Shown piece by piece: positions 1-7,446 of a stretch of DNA of 64,000 nt; position 1 is the stretch's first letter; every line of letters starts with the position of its first letter. The notes beneath the pieces were generated by a model, which was given only the letters and a program-made list of their open reading frames with translations, was not told where the DNA came from and did no database searches. The translations under genes and the position numbers were made by a program. This stretch comes from an uncultured Clostridia bacterium (lineage in GTDB: Bacteria > Bacillota > Clostridia > Christensenellales > Borkfalkiaceae). The stretch is from the NCBI GenBank assembly GCA_934271735.1, contig CAKQSB010000003.1, positions 106,601 to 170,600 on the forward strand, given 5' to 3'.

Positions 1-384
1 GCGCATATTGTTGAAGTAAATTTTAAACGTGGTAGCGTCGATGATAGCGAAAATCTGCTCCACGACCACGTACGGCGGGAGTTTTATTTCGCTCCAGTCC
101 CACATTGCGTTTTCTTCGACAAAAAGCGCGTGCGGCTTATTTGCTTTTATAAGTTCGTTGATTTTTTCTACGGTAAAATCTTCGGGATCGTCGAATTGAT
201 AGAAAACCGCGTTGTATTTCGCAAGTTCCGCGGGGTCATATTCGACTTCGCCTTCCTCTGTAGATAAAATCAATACTCTGCCTATATCTCCGAAATCCTG
301 ATTTTTAAGCGAATCGACGATAAACGTCGTTTTTCCGCTTTCCAGAATACCTTTTACGATAACGGCGGGAAACGTTCTTGCCAT
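1..384 (-). CDS. CobW/P47K-family GTPase, N-terminal part (truncated by window edge)
   Basis: The reading frame opens at an ATG (384-382) and runs off the left edge after 128 codons with no stop. The protein starts MARTFPAVIVKG and has a P-loop GILESGKTTF near residues 12-21, followed by a typical G3E-GTPase N-terminal fold. The sequence resembles the shorter CobW-like GTP-binding proteins of clostridia, whose substrate is unknown; the family as a whole delivers metals such as zinc or cobalt to client proteins. It lies 82 bp downstream of the His-rich CobW gene on the same strand and is probably its operon partner. The C-terminal half, including any metal-binding tail, is outside the window. 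Confidence 0.8.
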   Translation of the reverse strand, partial: MARTFPAVIVKGILESGKTTFIVDSLKNQDFGDIGRVLILSTEEGEVEYDPAELAKYNAVFYQFDDPEDFTVEKINELIKANKPHALFVEENAMWDWSEIKLPPYVVVEQIFAIIDATTFKIYFNNMR

Positions 385-466
385 TTGTTATTCTCCGTTT
401 GAATTATCGGTTTTTGATAATTCGTTTTAAATTTCGCCTTGAGTTGTTCGCCCGATTTATCCTGAA

Positions 467-1579
467 TTATTCGCCGAAAAAGAGTTTTGCAATCTTTTCT
501 TCGTTGATTTTCGAGCCGATAACGCAAACTCTGCCCGTGTAATCGGGTTCTCCTTTTCTTATCTCGTATTCACCCGCAACAAGGTCAAAATAATACCATT
601 TCGCGTCGTCTTTGGCTTTTACGACGCCTTTTGCTCTTAAAATTATGCCGAGATCGGAATTTTCTTCGCAAAGCGCGGAAAGAATTTTGCCGAGTTCGTC
701 ATAAGAGAACGCAACGGGCGTTTCCTCTCCCCAACTCGTGAACACTTCGTCCGCATCGTGTCCGTGGTGGTGATGGTGGTGATGTTCGTGTTCATCTTCG
801 TCGTCATTGTGATGGTGGCAGCAATGGTCGTGTTCGTCGTCATCGTCGTCATCATCGTGGTGATGGTGGTGATGTTCGTGTTCGTCTTCGTTATCATCGT
901 CGTGATGATGATGATGACAACAATGGTCGTGTTCGTCCTCGTCGTCGTGATCGATAGCGAGAGATTTCAAAAGTTCGTCCACGTTCGCAACGTCGCCCTC
1001 TAAAACGTCAAGCAATTTATCGGGTTCGAGTTCTACGACAGGAGTCGTAACGACCGTAGCCTTAGGATTCAGAGATTTGATAAGTTCGACCGCGGCAAGA
1101 GTTTTTTCTTCGCTGAGCTTGTCCGTTTTGGAAACGATAACGGTATTAGCCTGTTTGATCTGATCGTCGTAAAACTCACCGAAATTCTTAAAATACATCT
1201 TGCATTTTCCGCCGTCGACAACGGTTGCGACGATATTGATTTTAAGAGGTTCTTCAACCTTTTCGATCGCCTTGATTATATCGGAAAGCTTACCTACGCC
1301 CGACGGCTCGATAATAATTCTGTCCGGAGCGAATTTCTCCACTATCTCTTTCATAGACTTGGAAAAATCGCCTACGAGCGAACAGCAGATACAGCCCGAA
1401 TTGATTTCCTTGATTTCAACGCCGCTGTCTTTCAGAAACGCGCCGTCGACGCCTATTTCGCCGAATTCGTTTTCGATGAGAACGACTTTTTCGTTTTTAA
1501 GCCTGCTTTCGAAAAGCTTTTTTATCAAAGTGGTTTTCCCTGCTCCGAGAAAGCCCGAAATAACATCGATTTTAATCAT
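467..1579 (-). CDS. CobW/P47K-family GTPase (putative metallochaperone) with duplicated His/Asp-rich insert
   Basis: 370 aa. The P-loop GFLGAGKTT is at residues 9-17, the CxCC metal motif (CICC) at 63-66, and SKTD (the guanine-recognition motif) at 150-153; a CobW C-terminal domain follows residue 277. This architecture defines G3E metallochaperone GTPases (CobW, YjiA, ZNG1), which use GTP to load metal onto target enzymes. Residues 211-276 form an insert of only His, Asp, Glu, Cys, Asn, Gly and Ala, with about 29 histidines and two Cys-Cys pairs. It reads as two copies of a unit of about 30 residues (EHDHCC...EDEHEHHHHH). Such inserts bind Zn, Ni or Co; which metal cannot be told here. The neighbour downstream is a second CobW-type GTPase. 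Confidence 0.92.
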   Translation of the reverse strand: MIKIDVISGFLGAGKTTLIKKLFESRLKNEKVVLIENEFGEIGVDGAFLKDSGVEIKEINSGCICCSLVGDFSKSMKEIVEKFAPDRIIIEPSGVGKLSDIIKAIEKVEEPLKINIVATVVDGGKCKMYFKNFGEFYDDQIKQANTVIVSKTDKLSEEKTLAAVELIKSLNPKATVVTTPVVELEPDKLLDVLEGDVANVDELLKSLAIDHDDEDEHDHCCHHHHHDDDNEDEHEHHHHHHDDDDDDDEHDHCCHHHNDDEDEHEHHHHHHHGHDADEVFTSWGEETPVAFSYDELGKILSALCEENSDLGIILRAKGVVKAKDDAKWYYFDLVAGEYEIRKGEPDYTGRVCVIGSKINEEKIAKLFFGE

Positions 1580-1605
1580 AAACTACACTTCCTTTATATT
1601 GTTCG

Positions 1606-1637
1606 CCGCCCCGTCGGTTTTAAAACGGACGGGGCGG
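1606..1637 (-). other. Strong hairpin between rhaA and the CobW gene
   Basis: A perfect 10-bp stem, CCGCCCCGTC (1606-1615) with GACGGGGCGG (1628-1637), encloses an AT-rich loop that is itself nearly palindromic. It lies between the stop of rhaA and the start of the CobW gene. On the minus strand it is not followed by a T-run, so it may be an RNA-processing or attenuating element rather than a clean intrinsic terminator. On the plus strand a short AATTTT follows, but no plus-strand gene ends here. Confidence 0.5.
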
Positions 1638-1650
1638 AATTTTACGAGTT

Positions 1651-2901
1651 TTATCTTTTTAAAAGAACGTCTTTTTCGTACTTCATTATTTCGTCGTACC
1701 AGGACGTATCTGCGGCAACTCCGCATTCTTTGCAGTATTCGGTCCAGATATCGCCGAACGGAAGGGTCTTCATTTCTTCCTGCATTACCATAAGTTTGGT
1801 AAAGTCTGCATTGTCCTGAAGCTCTTTAAGCTTTTCGTTAGGCGTAACCATTGCCATAAGAAGAGCTTTCTGCCAGCTTCTGATACCGACCGTCCAGGCG
1901 GAAATACGGTTGATGCTCGCGTCGAAATAATCGAGAGCCATATACACTCTGTCAAGCGCATTGCATCTTACGATTTCTTTAGCCATTTCTCTCGTTTCAT
2001 CGTCGAAAAGGAGAACGTGGTCGGAATCCCATCTGACGCCTCTCGTGATATGAAGCGCGATTTCGGGGAAGAAGCAAAGAAGCGCGGGGATCTTATCCGA
2101 AACGAGTTCGGTCGGATGATAGTGTCCGTTATCCATAAGCGGAAGAACCCCGTCGTGCATTGCGGCAAAGCTCAAAGTGAATTCCGCGCTGCCCGCCGTA
2201 TACGATTCCACGCCGATACCGAATACTTTCGATTCTACGCAAGGTTTAACGAGGTTTTTATCGAACGGCTCGGAAAGGATTTCTTCGATAGACTGTTTAT
2301 AACGAAGTCTCGGTCCCATACGATCTGCGGGAACGTCCTTAAAACCGTCTCCGATCCAGATGTTCATTACGCAGGGAATACCCGTTTCTTTAGCGAAGTA
2401 TTCGGAAATACGGATACAAGCTTTTCCGTGCTCTACCCAGAATTTTCTTACCTTTTCGTCGGGACTCGTAAGCGCAAGTCCGTTTTTAACCATAGGATGC
2501 GAGAAGAACGTGGGGTTAAAATCGATGCCCATTCCTCTTTCCTTTGCAAAATCAACCCATTTTTTGAAATGCTTGGGTTCGATCTTGTCTCTGTCGACGA
2601 ATTCGCCCTTTTCGAATATAGCGTAGCAAGCGTGAAGATTAAGTTTCTTCGTGCCGGGGCAAAGCGACATAGCCTTATCCATATCCGCCATAAGCTGTTC
2701 GGGAGTTCTCGCTTTTCCGGGATAATTTCCCGTAGTCTGAATTCCGCCCGTCAAAGGTCCGTCGTGATCGAAACCCGTAACGTCGTCTCCCTGCCAGCAA
2801 TGAACTGCCAAGGGAACGGTTTTAAGTTTTTTGATAGCGGCGTCGGTATCGACACCGTATTTTGCATACTCGGCTTTTGCGCTCTCGTATCTTGAAGACA
2901 T
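1651..2901 (-). CDS. rhaA: L-rhamnose isomerase
   Basis: 416 aa, close to the usual 415-420. It interconverts L-rhamnose and L-rhamnulose, the first step of cytoplasmic rhamnose catabolism. Family landmarks are the N-terminal VPLAVHCWQGDDVTGFD, GGIQTTGNYPGKART, LNLHACYAIFE, and the metal-site region around GVESYTAGSAEF and MDNGHYHPTE. The ATG at 2901 was preferred over an in-frame ATG 12 codons upstream because AGGAG precedes it at normal spacing and the family N-terminus is MSSRYESAK-like. A promoter lies about 95 bp upstream (2996-3025). The kinase rhaB is 2.3 kb away behind an M16 peptidase and a deacetylase, so the pathway genes are not contiguous; no rhamnulose-1-phosphate aldolase is visible. 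Confidence 0.97.
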   Translation of the reverse strand: MSSRYESAKAEYAKYGVDTDAAIKKLKTVPLAVHCWQGDDVTGFDHDGPLTGGIQTTGNYPGKARTPEQLMADMDKAMSLCPGTKKLNLHACYAIFEKGEFVDRDKIEPKHFKKWVDFAKERGMGIDFNPTFFSHPMVKNGLALTSPDEKVRKFWVEHGKACIRISEYFAKETGIPCVMNIWIGDGFKDVPADRMGPRLRYKQSIEEILSEPFDKNLVKPCVESKVFGIGVESYTAGSAEFTLSFAAMHDGVLPLMDNGHYHPTELVSDKIPALLCFFPEIALHITRGVRWDSDHVLLFDDETREMAKEIVRCNALDRVYMALDYFDASINRISAWTVGIRSWQKALLMAMVTPNEKLKELQDNADFTKLMVMQEEMKTLPFGDIWTEYCKECGVAADTSWYDEIMKYEKDVLLKR

Positions 2902-2995
2902 TTCGTTTTCTCCTGATATTTTTAATTTCGGTTTCACCGATTTATCGTTGCGAAAAAATAAGGCTTACGACCTATTTTCTCCGCTTTCCGACATT

Positions 2996-3025
2996 ATTAT
3001 AAATGTTTTTCGATTACTTTGTCAA
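2996..3025 (-). promoter_or_regulatory. Sigma-A type promoter for rhaA
   Basis: Reading the minus strand: TTGACA (3025-3020), an 18-bp spacer, then TATAAT (3001-2996). The predicted leader is about 90 nt and contains a small TCGGT/ACCGA hairpin near the ribosome site. No catabolite-response (cre) site was recognised with confidence. Confidence 0.75.
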
Positions 3026-3051
3026 CTAAATAATATTTTTTAAAACAAAAA

Positions 3052-3079
3052 AACGAAAAAAGCCTCGGCTTTTTCGTTT
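3052..3079 (-). terminator. Intrinsic terminator after the M16 peptidase gene
   Basis: On the minus strand the arms AACGAAAAAGCC and GGCTTTTTTCGTT are followed by a run of T, just beyond the stop codon of the M16 gene. It separates the rhaB-deacetylase-M16 group from rhaA. Confidence 0.8.
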
Positions 3080-3096
3080 CTCTGTCATTTTTATCA

Positions 3097-4338
3097 TTAT
3101 AAAGTTATATTTTCGATATTTTTCCCGACGATCGCCGCGCTGTAAGACGAGAAATCGAGCGCGGAAATAAGCTCCGTCACCGCGTCTTTCTTCAAGGAAA
3201 CGACAGAAGCAAGCTTTTTATCCATATCGAACACGCCGCCCGTTACCATAAGATATCTTCCGTAAAGAAGCATCTGCGAAGAAGTGCTTTCCTGCCCGAA
3301 AGCGAAAGAACTTATCATTTGCGCTTTTCCTCTTTCGAATTCGGTATCGGTTATTCCCCCCGCTTTGAAATCGTTAAGCACGTTTTTTATTTCGATGTAC
3401 GCCCTTTCCGCGCTTTTCGGATTAACGCCCGCGTAAACCGCGAAAGTTCCCGTGGAACGATAACAGCTCGGGTAAGAATAAACCGTGTAACAAAGTCCCA
3501 TTTCTTCTCTGATTTTCTGGAATAATCTGCTGCTCATACCGGATCCGAGAACATTGTTCACGACGGACATCGCGTCCGCGGTCGGCGCGTTGTATTCCAC
3601 GCCTTTGAAAGCAAGCGCAAGGTGAATCTGCTCGATATTTTTTTCGATTTTTATTCTTCCTTTAGTATTTTCGGTTTCGCCCGCCGAAAGTTCGTCCGAT
3701 TTTTTCGCCGAAACGAACGGGACGAAAAATTTTTCGGCTAATTCGCAAGCCCTTTCGAAAGTAATTCTTCCCGCAAAAGAAAGAACGATATTATCGGCGT
3801 TATAAAAACGTTCGCGATACTTTAAAACGTCCTCTTTTGTAAACAAATCGATATTTTTCGACGGACCTAAAATGGTTCTTCCAAGTCCCTGCTTGCCGAA
3901 ATAGGATTCCGACAAAGCGTCGAGACATAAATCTTCGGGCGTGTCGAGACACATATTTATTTCTTCTTTTACAACGCCTTTTTCTTTTTCGAGTTCCTCT
4001 TTTTCGTAAACGGAATTAAGAAACATATCGGAAAGAAGTTCGAACGATTTTTCGAGTTCGCCCGCCGTGCTTTTAACGTAGTAACACGTCGTTTCTTTGG
4101 AGGTGAACGCGTTCACCTGCGCGCCGATATCGTCGAAAGCCGAAGAAAGTTCGAAAGAAGTCATTTTCTCCGTTCCTTTGAAAGTCGTATGCTCGATAAA
4201 ATGCGAAATGCCGTTGTTATCGGCGTTTTCGAGGCAGCTTCCCGCCCCGACGAGAATTCCCGCACTGACAGACATCATTGCGTCCATCGTGTTTACGATT
4301 ATTTTAAGTCCGTTGTTGTATTTTTTATAATTAACCAT
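3097..4338 (-). CDS. M16-family (pitrilysin/processing-protease-like) zinc peptidase
   Basis: 413 aa, the size of the short, two-domain bacterial M16B peptidases. The inverted zinc motif HxxEH is present as HFIEHTTFKG (about residues 46-55), with the distal glutamate in KGVVKEEINM. The later region NNVLGSGMSSRLFQKIREEMGLCY is the conserved substrate-cradle segment. Members degrade peptides or process precursors. The gene follows a polysaccharide deacetylase by about 70 bp on the same strand, an order often seen in clostridia. The ribosome site is weak. The fold and catalytic site look complete; the natural substrate is unknown. Confidence 0.93.
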   Translation of the reverse strand: MVNYKKYNNGLKIIVNTMDAMMSVSAGILVGAGSCLENADNNGISHFIEHTTFKGTEKMTSFELSSAFDDIGAQVNAFTSKETTCYYVKSTAGELEKSFELLSDMFLNSVYEKEELEKEKGVVKEEINMCLDTPEDLCLDALSESYFGKQGLGRTILGPSKNIDLFTKEDVLKYRERFYNADNIVLSFAGRITFERACELAEKFFVPFVSAKKSDELSAGETENTKGRIKIEKNIEQIHLALAFKGVEYNAPTADAMSVVNNVLGSGMSSRLFQKIREEMGLCYTVYSYPSCYRSTGTFAVYAGVNPKSAERAYIEIKNVLNDFKAGGITDTEFERGKAQMISSFAFGQESTSSQMLLYGRYLMVTGGVFDMDKKLASVVSLKKDAVTELISALDFSSYSAAIVGKNIENITL

Positions 4339-4406
4339 TTTTCGTCGTTTCGCCGATAATTGTCGGCGTTATGTAAAATTTTAACATGTTAAATATACCG
4401 TGGCGA

Positions 4407-5135
4407 TCAGACGGGAGTTTCGGACGAAATACATTCGCTTACCGTTCCCGTTTTAAGTCCCGCATTATAATAGTAATCGATAATCTGCGGCAATGCTTCG
4501 AGCGTATGCTTTTTCGGGTGCATAAGGACGAAATCTCCGCCCGAAATATTTTTCGTAGCTCTCGAAAAAACCGTTTTCGCGCTTTTATCCCGCCAATCTA
4601 TCGTATCTTTGCTCCACATTATGGTTTTATACCCCATTTTCTCCGCAACTTTTAAAGTCGTTACGGAAAAAGAACCCGAAGGCGGGGCGAAAAGCGTGAT
4701 TTCCTTGCCCGTGTTGGCTTTTATAAGCGCGTGCAAGGTTTCCATTTCCGCCCTGTTCTGTTCTTCGTTTAGTTTGGCGTGATCTTTATGAAAATATCCG
4801 TGACTGCCGATTTCGTGTCCTTTTTCGAGAATTTTCTTTATCGTATCGATATTATCGTCCGCCCAGACGCCGCCTACGAAAAAAGTCGCTTTGGCGTTCT
4901 TTTCTTCGAGAACGTTTAAAATCCCCTCCACGATTTCCGTTCCTTCGTAAACGTTGAACATCATAGCTACGGTATTTCCGTTTCTGTCGCCGTTATAAAT
5001 CGCGGAATAACTCTCGCCGTTGGATATAACCACGACGTCGCCGGGTAAAAAACATACGGCGATCACTCCCGAAACAATCGCAGTGAGAATAACCGCCGTA
5101 ATAATGTTAAGTTTTCTGTCAGTTAGTTTATTCAT
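4407..5135 (-). CDS. NodB-fold polysaccharide deacetylase homologue with altered catalytic motifs
   Basis: 242 aa from the ATG at 5135; GAGGTGG lies just upstream, and the GTG three codons earlier is inside that ribosome site. One N-terminal transmembrane segment (residues 10-30) suggests an enzyme or binding protein anchored outside the membrane. The fold is recognisable from KATFFVGGVWAD, HEIGSHGYFHKDH (metal histidines present), WSKDTIDW and the late LMHP. The first NodB motif, normally TFDDG, is FNVYEG (60-65), so both aspartates are missing, and the RxPYG motif is APPSGS (150-155). It resembles PdaB/YlxY-like clostridial proteins of sporulation or envelope context. Activity on peptidoglycan is therefore uncertain. 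Confidence 0.88.
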   Translation of the reverse strand: MNKLTDRKLNIITAVILTAIVSGVIAVCFLPGDVVVISNGESYSAIYNGDRNGNTVAMMFNVYEGTEIVEGILNVLEEKNAKATFFVGGVWADDNIDTIKKILEKGHEIGSHGYFHKDHAKLNEEQNRAEMETLHALIKANTGKEITLFAPPSGSFSVTTLKVAEKMGYKTIMWSKDTIDWRDKSAKTVFSRATKNISGGDFVLMHPKKHTLEALPQIIDYYYNAGLKTGTVSECISSETPV

Positions 5136-5185
5136 TTCGACCACCTCTATACAATGTATTACGAAGAAGCCGAATATATTTATAT

Positions 5186-6577
5186 TTAACCGATAATTTC
5201 CACGTCGAAGGACTCTTTCACGAGGTCTTTCGCGCTTTCTATGTTTTTAACCGCTCCGTCGTAAAGAAGCTGAGCGATAATATTTCCGATAGCCGTAGCC
5301 TCGACGGGACCTGCCATAACTTTAAGACCGGTACGTTTTGCGGTAAGTTCGTTAAGGTATCCGTTCATCGATCCACCGCCTACGATATGAATGGTATCGA
5401 ATTTATATCCCGTGATTTTCTCCACGACTTTCACCGCTTTCGCATAGCATACGGCAAGGCTGTCGTAAACGCAAAGGGCGATTTCTCCCGGCGTTTCGGG
5501 AACTTTCTGGTTAGTTTCTCTGCAATAATCCCGGATCGCGCCTATCATACTCGCGGGAGCAAGGAAACGCCGATCGTTCACGTCGACGATACTGTCGAAA
5601 TCTTTAACCGCTTTCGACATTGTTACGTAATCGCCCCAACTGTACTTTTTCTCGTGTTCTCTTCTTACGCTCTGAATCATCCAGAGACCCATTATGTTCT
5701 TTAAGAAACGGGTCGATCTGTTATATCCGCCCTCGTTCGTGAAGTTTGCTTCGAGAGCGTCCTTGGTAGAAATCGCGACGGGACTTTCGATACCGAGCAA
5801 TGACCACGTTCCGCTCGAAATGTAAAGCGGATGTCCCGTTTCGGGAACTGCCATAACCGCGCTCGCAGTATCATGAGTGGCGGTAAGAACAATGTTCGTT
5901 TCATAGCCGATTTCCGCGGCGATTTCGGGTTTTACCGCGCCGACGAGCGTTGCGGGCTGGCTGAGTTCTCCGAACAGTTTTTCCGGAAGACCGAGATCTT
6001 TTACCGTCTCCATATCCCATTCTCTCGTTTTCGCGCTTAAAAGACCCGTCGTTGAAGCGTTCGTGAATTCGTTTTTCTTAACGCCCGTAAGCAAAAATCC
6101 GAAGAAATCGGGCATCATAAGAAATCTTTCCGCTTTATCGAGTTTTCCGCTGAGTTTATCGGTGTAAAGCTGATAAATCGTATTGTAAATCTGGAACTGA
6201 GATCCCGTTCTTTCGTAAAGTTTCTCAAAAGGCACGATAGAATGAACTTTCTTAATAGGTTCTTCCGTTCTCGAATCTCTGTACGCAAATACGTCTCCGA
6301 TAACGTTATCGTCCTTATCCAACAGCGCGTAATCCACGCCCCAGGTATCTATACCCACGGAAGACGGAATTTTTCCGATTTTTTTACATTCTTTAAGTCC
6401 GTCAACGATATTTTGAAAAAGTTTGCGGTAATTCCATACGAGATGACCGTCTTTTTCTTCCATACCGTTTTCGAAACGATAAATTTCCTCGAGTTTAAGC
6501 TTTCCGTTCTCTATATAAGAAAGAATGTGCCTGCCGCTCGAAGCCCCGATATCAATCGCAAGATAATATTTTCCCAT
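5186..6577 (-). CDS. rhaB: Rhamnulokinase
   Basis: 463 aa from the ATG at 6577; the sequence begins MGKYYLAIDIGASSGRHI, the FGGY-kinase phosphate-1 motif. It phosphorylates L-rhamnulose at O1 with ATP. Other landmarks are SVGIDTWGVDYALLD, ISSGTWSLLGIE and the C-terminal IHIVGGGSMNGYLNE adenosine motif. The reading frame is open 25 codons further upstream, but that extension reads through the ribosome site and a hairpin and matches no family N-terminus. The GGAGGAG sequence is about 23 nt from the ATG, unusually far unless the intervening hairpin folds. A deacetylase and an M16 peptidase follow on the same strand. Confidence 0.95.
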   Translation of the reverse strand: MGKYYLAIDIGASSGRHILSYIENGKLKLEEIYRFENGMEEKDGHLVWNYRKLFQNIVDGLKECKKIGKIPSSVGIDTWGVDYALLDKDDNVIGDVFAYRDSRTEEPIKKVHSIVPFEKLYERTGSQFQIYNTIYQLYTDKLSGKLDKAERFLMMPDFFGFLLTGVKKNEFTNASTTGLLSAKTREWDMETVKDLGLPEKLFGELSQPATLVGAVKPEIAAEIGYETNIVLTATHDTASAVMAVPETGHPLYISSGTWSLLGIESPVAISTKDALEANFTNEGGYNRSTRFLKNIMGLWMIQSVRREHEKKYSWGDYVTMSKAVKDFDSIVDVNDRRFLAPASMIGAIRDYCRETNQKVPETPGEIALCVYDSLAVCYAKAVKVVEKITGYKFDTIHIVGGGSMNGYLNELTAKRTGLKVMAGPVEATAIGNIIAQLLYDGAVKNIESAKDLVKESFDVEIIG

Positions 6578-6585
6578 AACACAAT

Positions 6586-6607
6586 GCAGGTGAGAACCTG
6601 CTCCTCC
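6586..6607 (-). promoter_or_regulatory. Shine-Dalgarno plus short hairpin before rhaB
   Basis: On the minus strand GGAGGAG (6607-6601) is followed by a perfect 6-bp stem GCAGGT/ACCTGC with a 4-nt TCTC loop (6601-6586), then 8 nt and the rhaB ATG. Linear spacing is about 23 nt. If the hairpin forms, the effective spacing falls to about 8 nt, the normal value. Confidence 0.5.
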
Positions 6608-6623
6608 GATTTTTTTCACATAT

Positions 6624-6652
6624 ATGATATAATAATTCTCGGATTTTTGCAA
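6624..6652 (-). promoter_or_regulatory. Probable promoter for rhaB
   Basis: Minus strand: TTGCAA (6652-6647), a 17-bp spacer, TATCAT (6629-6624). The match is moderate, but position and spacing fit. The predicted start is about 40 nt upstream of the rhaB ATG. Confidence 0.45.
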
Positions 6653-6666
6653 GGGTTTTTCCTTAA

Positions 6667-7368
6667 TTAAACTTCTATTTTGTCTTTTTTCACCATTTCT
6701 TTAATCTTTTCGATTGATTTCTTCTCTATTCTGGACACGTACGACCTCGATATCTTCAGAAGTTTCGCAGTTTCTCTCTGCGTAAGCGGTCTTCCCCCTT
6801 TAAGCCCGTATCTTAAACTGAGAATTTTATATTCCCTCTGCGAAAGACATTTTTCCATAACCTCGATAAACTTGTCTTTTATAAGTTTATTTTCGACTTT
6901 TGCGAGTACTCCGTCCTCTTTTTCGGCGATAAGATCGAGTATCGTTAGTTCGTTGCCGTCCTTATCCACCCCGACGGAATCGTAAATAGAAACGTTGTTT
7001 TTATACTTTTTGTTCGACCTTAAAAGCATCAGAATTTCGTTTTCGATACATCTCGCCGTGTATGTCGCAAGCTGAGTTCCTTTGGACGGATCGAAGGTAT
7101 TTATGGCTTTTATAAGCCCTATCGAACCTACCGAAATCAGATCGTCGGTATCTTCCGCGCCCTGATATTTTTTCGCGATGTGAGCGACAAGCCTCAGATT
7201 GTGTTTTATCAGAATATCTCTGGACTTTTTATCACCTTTTTCACGGAACGCCGCGAGATATTTTTCCTCTTCTTCTGCCGTTAAGGGCTTGGGAAAACTG
7301 TCGCCGCCGACGCCCGAACAGAAAAACACGAGCTTGGCGACGATAAATTCAATAAAATCAAAAAACAT
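6667..7368 (-). CDS. sigK: Sporulation sigma factor SigK (mother cell)
   Basis: 233 aa. The N-terminus, hydrophobic with FFCSGVGGDSFPKPLT, resembles the pro-SigK leader that is cleaved late in sporulation. Region 2 (SRDILIKHNLRLVAHIAKKY, DDLISVGSIGLIKAINTFD, TQLATYTARCIENEILM) and region 4 (LSQREYKILSLRYGL, QRETAKLLKISRSYVSRIEKK) are complete. SigK directs transcription in the mother cell for cortex, coat and spore release. The gene is uninterrupted, with no skin-type prophage in it. A 7-bp inverted repeat (7365-7371 and 7390-7396) brackets its ribosome site and could restrict translation. Confidence 0.94.
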   Translation of the reverse strand: MFFDFIEFIVAKLVFFCSGVGGDSFPKPLTAEEEEKYLAAFREKGDKKSRDILIKHNLRLVAHIAKKYQGAEDTDDLISVGSIGLIKAINTFDPSKGTQLATYTARCIENEILMLLRSNKKYKNNVSIYDSVGVDKDGNELTILDLIAEKEDGVLAKVENKLIKDKFIEVMEKCLSQREYKILSLRYGLKGGRPLTQRETAKLLKISRSYVSRIEKKSIEKIKEMVKKDKIEV

Positions 7369-7446
7369 AGACTTACCTCTCAGGATAAATCTATGTCGAA
7401 ATTAAAGATATTATGAAGTTTTTTGTCGTTATATTTCGGGGAAAAC

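Noticed and set aside
758..1003. Valine/methionine-rich 81-codon plus-strand frame that looks like a membrane protein
   Set aside because: It is the antisense of the His/Asp-rich insert of the CobW gene; GTG/GTC repeats there translate as hydrophobic residues by coincidence.
2017..2895. 292-codon plus-strand frame opposite rhaA
   Set aside because: It is a shadow of the L-rhamnose isomerase gene, with no ribosome site and no recognisable protein features.
1651..6577. A single rhamnose operon containing rhaA and rhaB
   Set aside because: A terminator at 3052-3079 and a separate rhaA promoter at 2996-3025 split them, and two unrelated genes lie between.
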